From positions 1 to 10,250 of the forward strand of contig JADFQH010000086.1 in NCBI GenBank assembly GCA_022561895.1: a stretch of DNA of 10,250 bases, read 5' to 3'. Numbering within the stretch: the first letter of the stretch is position 1; each line of letters opens with the position of its first letter. The notes beneath the pieces are model-generated. The model made no database searches, had not been told where the DNA came from, and saw only the letters and a program-made list of their open reading frames with translations. The position numbers and the translations under genes are program-made. Positions 5,613 through 10,250 of the stretch are shown here, piece after piece. This DNA comes from Methanobacteriota archaeon (GTDB taxonomy: Archaea > Halobacteriota > Halobacteria > Halobacteriales > Halalkalicoccaceae).

Positions 5613-7375
5613 CAGTATTTCTCCCTGAGTTCCTCGGTGATATCTGACTGTAGCTCCTCGACGAACTCCTCGTAGTCCTCCTGCGTGCCGATCCGGTTCA
5701 ACTGTGGCGCGGCGTCGATAGCGGTGATCTCCTCGACCGGAACACCGGCTTCGAGCGCGTCGAACGCTTCGTCATTGTAGGTCTCGATCGCCTTCCAGAT
5801 CAGATAGCTCTTTTCGGGCGGCGAGAACTGATCGACGTCGTGGAAGGCGTTCTGCTGGAGGAAGCCCTCACGCAGGTAGCGCGCGACTTCGAGGGTGAGC
5901 TGCTGATCCTCGGGAAGGGCGTCCTTGCCCACCAGCTGAACGATTTCTTGGAGTTCGCTCTCCTCATCGAGCACGTCCACGGCCCACTGGCGCGTCTCTG
6001 GCCAGTCCTCGGCAACGTTCTCGACGAACCACGAATCGAGCTGGTCTTTATAGAGCGAGTACGACTCACTCCAGTTGATCGAGGGAAAGTGCCGTCTCTC
6101 AGCGAGATCCGCATCGAGCGCCCAGAACGTTTTCACGATCCGCAGCGTGTTCTGGGTGACCGGCTCCGAGAAGTCACCGCCGGGCGGGGAAACAGCGCCG
6201 ACCGCCGAAATGGAGCCTTGCGATCCGTTGAGATTGTCGAACAGCCCCGCGCGCTCGTAGAACTGGCTGAGGCGCGCAGCGAGATACGCGGGATAGCCCT
6301 CCTCGCCGGGCATCTCTTCCAACCTCGAAGAGATCTCGCGCATCGCTTCGGCCCACCGCGAGGTCGAATCCGCCATTAGCGCCACGTCATACCCCATGTC
6401 GCGGTAGAACTCCGCGATCGTGATTCCCGTGTACACGCAGGATTCTCGCGCTGCGACGGGCATGTTCGAGGTGTTCGCGATCAGGCAGGTCCGAGCCATC
6501 AGCGGATTTCCTGTTTGGGGGTCCGGCAGATCCGGGAAGTCGTCGATCACTTCCGTCATCTCGTTGCCCCGCTCGCCACAGCCGATGTAGACGACGATAT
6601 CCGCATCAGAGAACTTTGCAAGCGACTGCTGGGTGACGGTTTTTCCGGAACCGAAGGGTCCCGGAATCGCCGCTGTCCCGCCCTTCGCGAGGGGGAACAG
6701 ACCGTCTTGCACGCGCTGGCCGGTCACGAGGGGACGATCCGGCGAGCGCTTGTCCGCCGATGGGCGGGCCTCTCTGACCGGCCACTCCTGGCGCATGGCG
6801 ATCTCTTCTCCCGAATCGAGGGAAACGATCGTCTCTGTGACGTTGAACTCGCCTGATTCGATTGCGCTGATCTCGCCACCATCCGAATCCGGCGGGACCA
6901 TCACCTTGTGCTCGACGCTCTCGGTTTCCGGGACGGTCCCCAGAATATCGCCAGCCTCGACGGTATCGCCAACGTCGAGTTCGGGGGTAAACTCCCACGT
7001 CTCTTCGAGATCGATTCCGGGGGCGTCGACGCCGCGGTCGAGAAACGCACCCATCCGGGATTCGAGCACGTCGAGCGGGCGCTGAACACCGTCATAAATG
7101 GTGTCGAGCATACCCGGTCCGAGATCGACTGAGAGCGGTTCGCCCGTGTTCTGTACCGGCCCGCCGGGGCTGATCCCCGATGTCTCCTCGTACACCTGAA
7201 TCGTCGTCAGGTTGCCTTCGATCTCGATAACCTCGCCCATCAGGCCTTCCGCGCCGACGTAGACGACGTCGTTCATCCGGGCGTCGAGATCGACCGCGCT
7301 CACGACAGGGCCGCTTACGCTCTCGATCCGACCCTCGCTGACGACATCGATGTCGGCTTGTGTTGCTTGGCTCAT
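5612..7375 (-). CDS. atpA: A-type ATP synthase subunit A (catalytic)
   Basis: 587 residues, normal length, with no intein interrupting the P-loop. This is the catalytic subunit that makes or hydrolyses ATP at the A/B interfaces. In order: an N-terminal barrel (GRIESVSGPVVSA, 15-27), the A-specific non-homologous region (about 115-200, including EETWEFTPELDVGDTV), the Walker A loop GPFGSGKT at 239-246, the catalytic Glu segment GCGERGNE at 265-272, the Walker B region VALMADSTSRWAEAMRE (331-347), and PGEEGYPAYLAARLSQFYERAG. The C-terminal helical domain includes YSLYKDQLDSWF and RYLREGFLQQNAFHDVD. The gene lies 57 nt after atpF and overlaps atpB by one base. Confidence 0.97.
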   Translation of the reverse strand: MSQATQADIDVVSEGRIESVSGPVVSAVDLDARMNDVVYVGAEGLMGEVIEIEGNLTTIQVYEETSGISPGGPVQNTGEPLSVDLGPGMLDTIYDGVQRPLDVLESRMGAFLDRGVDAPGIDLEETWEFTPELDVGDTVEAGDILGTVPETESVEHKVMVPPDSDGGEISAIESGEFNVTETIVSLDSGEEIAMRQEWPVREARPSADKRSPDRPLVTGQRVQDGLFPLAKGGTAAIPGPFGSGKTVTQQSLAKFSDADIVVYIGCGERGNEMTEVIDDFPDLPDPQTGNPLMARTCLIANTSNMPVAARESCVYTGITIAEFYRDMGYDVALMADSTSRWAEAMREISSRLEEMPGEEGYPAYLAARLSQFYERAGLFDNLNGSQGSISAVGAVSPPGGDFSEPVTQNTLRIVKTFWALDADLAERRHFPSINWSESYSLYKDQLDSWFVENVAEDWPETRQWAVDVLDEESELQEIVQLVGKDALPEDQQLTLEVARYLREGFLQQNAFHDVDQFSPPEKSYLIWKAIETYNDEAFDALEAGVPVEEITAIDAAPQLNRIGTQEDYEEFVEELQSDITEELREKY

Positions 7376-7432
7376 GTGTGATTGATTTGGTTTCGTGTTG
7401 CTGTGGTAGTGAAAATCGTCGTAGAATCGTTA

Positions 7433-7771
7433 TCAGTCTTCGTCCATCAGGTCGATACCGATCGCGCGCTTGATCTTCTCGCGCAGTCCGCCGCTTCCCG
7501 CGCCGCCGCCGAGCATTACGAACGTCGGCTCGACGCTCGTTTCGACGTTCTGGCGCAGCTTCCGAGGAAGATAGTCGAGATCGTCCTCGTGCATAATCGC
7601 GATCCCGACGTCGTCGTTTCTGAGAACGTTCGAAACTGCCTCATCCAACTCCTCGCTCTTCTCGTCGTCGGGGACGTTCTCGAAGACGCGCACCCCGGCG
7701 AGTCGAAACCCGGTGGTGAACTCGGGGCTGCCGATGACGGCGATCTCTTGGCCGCCTCCAGTTTGGCTCAT
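7433..7771 (-). CDS. atpF: A-type ATP synthase subunit F (central stalk)
   Basis: 112 residues, the usual size of AtpF. F is a small Rossmann-like protein that sits beside D in the rotor shaft and can modulate ATPase activity through its C-terminal helix. Family features are EIAVIGSPEFTTGFRLAGV near the start (one beta strand and the loop that follows), then NDDVGIAIMHEDDLDYLP, then a C-terminal helix REKIKRAIGIDL. The ATG overlaps the end of atpC by 4 nt (7768-7771), so the start is well fixed and translation is probably coupled. The Gly-rich stretch GGGAGSGG before the C-terminal helix corresponds to the variable hinge of the family. Confidence 0.94.
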   Translation of the reverse strand: MSQTGGGQEIAVIGSPEFTTGFRLAGVRVFENVPDDEKSEELDEAVSNVLRNDDVGIAIMHEDDLDYLPRKLRQNVETSVEPTFVMLGGGAGSGGLREKIKRAIGIDLMDED

Positions 7772-8841
7772 AGTATCACCAGCTCCTCCGTGATCTCCTC
7801 CTCGCTCAGTCCGGCCTCGCGTCCGCGTGCGATTGCCCGGATGTTATCGACCTCGCGCTCCTTTGCGAGGATATAGGAGAGAACCGACGCGATCGTCATC
7901 GGATAGCGGTTCGCCAGTCGATCCGCGTACGCAGAAAGCGCGATATCGAGTGCGTGCTCGAACGCAATCAGACTCTCTGCGTCGCGCAGTTCTTCGAGCG
8001 CTTCATCGAGGCGATCACCGTAGGTGCTCTCTTCGATCCGGGTGAGGAGCTCCTCGCGATTGGCGACGAGCCCCGACATCTCTCGACGATTGAACAGTGC
8101 GCCGCCCTCGATGAAGTACTCGCCGGGGTCGATATCCGCACCGGTCCGCGCGAGTCGAAGCGCATTGCGGGCGTTACGAAAGTCGATCTCGGCCTGGAGG
8201 AACTCGTTGTACCGGGTGATGGGATCGTCCGGCTCGCCGCTGACCGAGCCGACGTTGTCGAGGATATGCTCGTAGTAGGTCCGATCGAGTGCGTTTTCGA
8301 GCGGGACGAGCGTATCGGTCTCCTCGTAGTCAGCGAAGGCGTCTTCGAGGGGTTCTTCGAAGATCGTTCCGGAAAGCTGCTCGACGATCTCCTCGATCGA
8401 GCGCGCATCGAGCAGGCGGTCGAGCTCGCGATCGCTGAACTCCCCCGCCCGAATGAGGTCGGACTCGATGGTCTCCTCGTCCGCGCCGGCGTAGACGCCC
8501 CGAACGATCGTTTTGACGTTCCACGCGTCGAACTTTCGCAGGTAGTTCGCGATGAACTCATAGAGGCTGCCTTCGGCCCACCTGAGCAGGTCGTCGAAGT
8601 GTTTCGCGAGATTTGCATGGAGTGCGTACTCGATCAGATCGACGCCGCTGTGGCGCGATCCGAGCGCATTGATCTCGGTTTCGTACTCCGATTCCTCCAT
8701 GAACCGGGCGATCTCGCTCGGACTCATCCGAACCAGTTTGCGGTACTCCTCTTCGTCGAACAGCGCGGCCCGGCGAGCCCGAACGCGGGCGTTTACGTAC
8801 TCGGGATTCGAACTCCCCACTGTTCGCGTTTGCGGACTCAT
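7768..8841 (-). CDS. atpC: A-type ATP synthase subunit C (V-type subunit d homologue)
   Basis: 357 residues, about normal. Subunit C is the funnel-shaped socket linking the central stalk to the rotor ring. It is all helical and made of three similar modules. Conserved stretches seen are NPEYVNARVRARRAALF at the start, FDAWNVKTIVRGVYAG at 104-119, YNEFLQAEIDFRNARNALRLAR in the middle and the C-terminal RYPMTIASVLSYILAKE followed by REVDNIRAIAR (312-339). The terminal EEITEELVIL is typical of the family. The gene is locked between atpE and atpF by 4 nt overlaps on both sides, so its boundaries are firm. Confidence 0.95.
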   Translation of the reverse strand: MSPQTRTVGSSNPEYVNARVRARRAALFDEEEYRKLVRMSPSEIARFMEESEYETEINALGSRHSGVDLIEYALHANLAKHFDDLLRWAEGSLYEFIANYLRKFDAWNVKTIVRGVYAGADEETIESDLIRAGEFSDRELDRLLDARSIEEIVEQLSGTIFEEPLEDAFADYEETDTLVPLENALDRTYYEHILDNVGSVSGEPDDPITRYNEFLQAEIDFRNARNALRLARTGADIDPGEYFIEGGALFNRREMSGLVANREELLTRIEESTYGDRLDEALEELRDAESLIAFEHALDIALSAYADRLANRYPMTIASVLSYILAKEREVDNIRAIARGREAGLSEEEITEELVIL

Positions 8842-9419
8842 TGCTCGAACAGACGGGTGCTAGCCTCTTTGAGGTTGTCCTCCCAGACGTTCTCGAGGAC
8901 CGAATCGAACGTGTTGTTCACGCGCACTCGCGAACTGTCGCTTTCCGCGACGACCCCGCCGAGACAGTCGTACTCGCCGGCGTACTCGTAGTCCTCATAG
9001 GCTTCGACCAACTCGTTGATGAGTGCCTCGTCTGCGGCCCGACCGTAGATCCGTACCGACGCGCCCTCCTCGAACTCCTCTGCGGCGGCCGCGAGCAGCC
9101 CGTCGGTGAGGACCTCCCGGCGCTCGCCGTCGAGATTTGTGATTTCGCTTTCGACCTGCTCGCGAACGTCCTCTAAGACATCTCGTCGGGCTTCGAGGCG
9201 CTTCTGTTTGGCTTCGAGGTTCGCACTCGAAAGGCGCTGTTCGCGCTCCTGTTCGATCTCGCGGGAAACCTCGCGCTCGCGCTCGCTGTGGATCTCCTCT
9301 GCGTCCGCCTCCGCTTCGGCGATGATCTCCTCTTCGCGTTCGTCCGCGTCGGCTTCGATCTCGCGAGCACGCGCGCGCGCTTCGTCTCGAATGTCTTCAG
9401 CGACTGTTTCCAAACTCAT
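8838..9419 (-). CDS. atpE: A-type ATP synthase subunit E (peripheral stalk)
   Basis: 193 residues, normal. Subunit E makes the right-handed coiled-coil peripheral stalk with subunit H and holds the head against rotation by gripping the top of subunit B. Residues 1-100 are a charged heptad-like coiled coil rich in Glu, Arg and Ala (DEARARAREIEADADEREEE, then further E/R-rich repeats). Residues about 100-193 form the alpha/beta head domain, including GASVRIYGRAADEALINELV and DCLGGVVAESDSSRVRVNNTFDSVLE, which are typical family signatures. Its partner H is not encoded in this window. The ATG lies 14 nt after atpK, and its end overlaps atpC by 4 nt. Confidence 0.95.
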   Translation of the reverse strand: MSLETVAEDIRDEARARAREIEADADEREEEIIAEAEADAEEIHSEREREVSREIEQEREQRLSSANLEAKQKRLEARRDVLEDVREQVESEITNLDGERREVLTDGLLAAAAEEFEEGASVRIYGRAADEALINELVEAYEDYEYAGEYDCLGGVVAESDSSRVRVNNTFDSVLENVWEDNLKEASTRLFEQ

Positions 9420-9425
9420 TGTAAA

Positions 9426-9444
9426 TCGTCGTCTCAGACGACGA
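9426..9444. repeat. Perfect inverted repeat centred on the atpK stop codon
   Basis: TCGTCGTCT at 9426-9434 is the exact reverse complement of AGACGACGA at 9436-9444, with a single base between them. The atpK stop codon (9434-9436, minus strand) sits at the centre. In the transcript this would fold into a short hairpin immediately upstream of the atpE start. It could slow 3' exonuclease decay or lower readthrough into atpE. The palindrome itself is certain; its role is inferred. Confidence 0.6.
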
Positions 9445-9685
9445 GGAAGATGATGACGATCGCGAAAATCACCAGCGTTTCCGGCAGCACCGTCAGGACG
9501 ATCCCCGGAACGAACAGATCCCGGTCCTCCGCGATCGCGCCCATCGCCGCAGCGCCGATCCCTCGCTCGGCATACCCCGCGCCGAGCGCCGCGAGTCCGA
9601 CCGCGAGCGCAGCCATCCCCCGGTTGTCGAGTCCTTCCTGTTGCAATACGGCCATATCAGCGAGTGCGTTAGCGATTTCGTACAT
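9434..9685 (-). CDS. atpK: A-type ATP synthase subunit K (proton-translocating rotor ring, c-type)
   Basis: 83 residues, about the usual size for haloarchaeal AtpK. It is a two-helix proteolipid that forms the membrane ring. The first helix is MAALAVGLAALGAGYAERGIGAAAMG (about 24-49), with the small-residue packing typical of rotor rings. A polar loop AEDRDLF (52-58) faces the central stalk. The second helix contains VLPETLVIF, with Glu69 as the ion-carrying carboxylate. I chose the ATG at 9683-9685. A longer frame exists up to 9811, but its extra 42 residues are Arg/Gly-rich, overlap the promoter-like region and match no c subunit. It is the first gene of the cluster as laid out here, because atpH and atpI do not precede it. 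Confidence 0.94.
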   Translation of the reverse strand: MYEIANALADMAVLQQEGLDNRGMAALAVGLAALGAGYAERGIGAAAMGAIAEDRDLFVPGIVLTVLPETLVIFAIVIIFLVV

Positions 9686-9734
9686 GGGTTGCGTTGTATG
9701 GTCTCCGAACGGTTCGTAGTTGTCCCTACGGGCG

Positions 9735-9742
9735 TCATAAAG
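9735..9742 (-). promoter_or_regulatory. Candidate TATA box for the atpK-led operon
   Basis: On the minus strand, CTTTATGA lies about 50 nt upstream of the atpK ATG. With the usual archaeal spacing, transcription would start near 9710, leaving a leader of about 25 nt. No other TATA-like sequence between 9686 and 9760 fits as well. Inferred from sequence and spacing only. Confidence 0.4.
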
Positions 9743-9764
9743 CTTCCCAAAGACACCGACGAAC

Positions 9765-9780
9765 GGGGGTCCTCTCCCCC
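9765..9780. repeat. G5/C5 hairpin upstream of the atpK promoter
   Basis: GGGGG at 9765-9769 faces CCCCC at 9776-9780 across a 6 nt loop, in the gap between the small membrane protein gene and atpK. On the minus strand it follows a GTTTTA. No T-run follows it on either strand, so it is not a canonical terminator. It may help insulate the two transcription units or may be chance in GC-rich DNA. Confidence 0.35.
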
Positions 9781-9840
9781 TAAAACGGCCGATCATGTTA
9801 TCACGAAACACGCCATACCGTCACCCGAAGTTAGGGATTA

Positions 9841-10083
9841 CTATCTGCTTGCCAATCGCTTGCGTTCGGACAGGTAGACACGGATTACGATCCATCCGCC
9901 GAGTGGAACGTACATCCCAATCGAGTAGTCGCTTGGTCGGTCGAGTTCGAGTCGCTTTGCATCGTAGTAGATGATGACAGCGCATAGGTACTGCCCAATT
10001 AACAAGGAGAGAAACGTCCCCATAATGAGCGGCCGGGCTGCATCCATTGTCGGTACTTGGATTAGAAACCGCGATACCATCAT
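9841..10083 (-). CDS. Small two-helix membrane protein, unrecognised
   Basis: 80 residues with two predicted membrane segments: about 18-40 (PLIMGTFLSLLIGQYLCAVIIYY) and about 53-71 (YSIGMYVPLGGWIVIRVYL). Between them lies a charged loop DAKRLELDRPSD, and the C-terminus ends in a basic tail SERKRLASR. The pattern YYDAKRL...VPLGG...VYLSERK recalls small haloarchaeal membrane proteins of unknown function; I cannot assign a role. Two adjacent ATG codons (10078-10083) begin the frame. A TATA-like stretch lies about 25-30 nt upstream, suggesting a leaderless transcript. It precedes atpK by 155 nt on the same strand but shows no kinship to AtpH or AtpI, being far too short for AtpI and lacking the AtpH coiled coil. 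Confidence 0.6.
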   Translation of the reverse strand: MMVSRFLIQVPTMDAARPLIMGTFLSLLIGQYLCAVIIYYDAKRLELDRPSDYSIGMYVPLGGWIVIRVYLSERKRLASR

Positions 10084-10104
10084 AATTCAGTTCTTTCTTT
10101 CACG

Positions 10105-10115
10105 TAATGAATTTT
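10105..10115 (-). promoter_or_regulatory. Candidate promoter of the small membrane protein gene
   Basis: AAAATTCATTA on the minus strand lies about 22-32 nt upstream of the first ATG at 10083, the spacing expected of a haloarchaeal TATA box giving a leaderless message. The surrounding 40 bp are clearly AT-richer than the coding DNA. Confidence 0.35.
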
Positions 10116-10146
10116 GCTACCCACCAGCTCTGTCGTGCGAACTACT

Positions 10147-10151
10147 AAAAA
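10147..10151 (-). terminator. Possible T-run terminator
   Basis: On the minus strand, TTTTT follows the stop codon of the partial gene at the window edge by about 23 nt. Archaeal RNA polymerase can terminate at T-runs alone. The run is short, so this is tentative. Confidence 0.3.
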
Positions 10152-10174
10152 CCGAGGACGACGGATTGCCGAAA

Positions 10175-10250
10175 CTACTCCGAAGTGTGATCGCGGTCGT
10201 AGCCAAACGGTTCGTACTCCTCGCCACCGCCTTCGTAGAACTTTTGGAAG
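10175..10250 (-). CDS. C-terminal end of an unrecognised protein (cut by window edge)
   Basis: A minus-strand frame enters from the right edge and ends at a TAG at 10175-10177. The 24 visible residues are FQKFYEGGGEEYEPFGYD followed by RDHTSE. The composition (acidic, with Tyr/Gly) and codon choice are haloarchaeal and look like genuine coding DNA, and a T-run follows the stop. Nothing in this tail identifies the family. Confidence 0.55.
   Translation of the reverse strand, partial: FQKFYEGGGEEYEPFGYDRDHTSE

Noticed and set aside
5073..5675. 200-codon plus-strand frame opposite atpB and the end of atpA
   Set aside because: Antisense shadow; its translation mirrors conserved atpB codons and has no family resemblance.
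5612..7375. Possible intein in atpA, known at the P-loop of some archaeal homologues
   Set aside because: GPFGSGKTVTQQ is uninterrupted and the protein length is normal.
7954..8991. 345-codon open frame on the plus strand opposite atpC and atpE
   Set aside because: An antisense shadow caused by GC-rich codon bias; the minus-strand proteins are clear family members with matching overlaps.
9686..9811. Longer atpK start giving a 125-residue protein
   Set aside because: The added N-terminus is Arg/Gly-rich, unlike any rotor-ring subunit, and covers the likely promoter; the ATG at 9685 gives a normal length.

Overview
The window comes from a haloarchaeon (class Halobacteria). The evidence is the high GC, the very acidic proteins, the A-type (archaeal) ATP synthase subunits with haloarchaeal-type sequences, the archaeal release factor aRF1 and a haloarchaeal zinc-ribbon protein of the DUF6276 kind. 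I do not recognise the genus.

Left part (1-3245), disturbed. A plus-strand gene (162-1688) encodes archaeal peptide chain release factor 1 from about residue 114 onward, but its normal short N-terminus is replaced by a hydrophobic segment plus a TrkA_C (RCK_C) potassium-transport regulatory domain. It is followed by a convergent DUF6276-type gene (1702-2097, minus). Next come two opposed gene remnants: the C-terminal third of an Old Yellow Enzyme-type oxidoreductase (minus) and the C-terminal part of a PHP-domain phosphoesterase (plus). They abut a ~90 bp near-palindromic element (2530-2619) that sits exactly at both truncation points. A second palindromic element, 108 bp with perfect 16 bp terminal inverted repeats (3035-3142), lies in the intergenic space behind the ATP synthase cluster.

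Right part (3246-9685), orderly. This is a minus-strand A-type ATP synthase cluster, transcribed K-E-C-F-A-B-D. Most genes are tightly coupled: E/C and C/F overlap by 4 nt, A/B by 1 nt, and K-E is 14 nt apart. Together they encode the catalytic A3B3 head (A, B), the central stalk (D, F and the socket subunit C), a peripheral stalk subunit (E) and the proton-translocating rotor ring (K). H and I (second stalk subunit and the membrane stator), which normally precede K in haloarchaea, are not here; K has its own upstream promoter-like sequence. AtpB carries an enlarged acidic insert, and its coding DNA contains two strong hairpins.

Far right (9841-10250, minus): a small two-helix membrane protein, then the last 24 codons of an unrecognised gene.

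I found no CRISPR array, tRNA, rRNA or defence system. The most notable signals are the TrkA_C-aRF1 fusion, the palindromic elements, the AtpB insert and the missing atpH/atpI.
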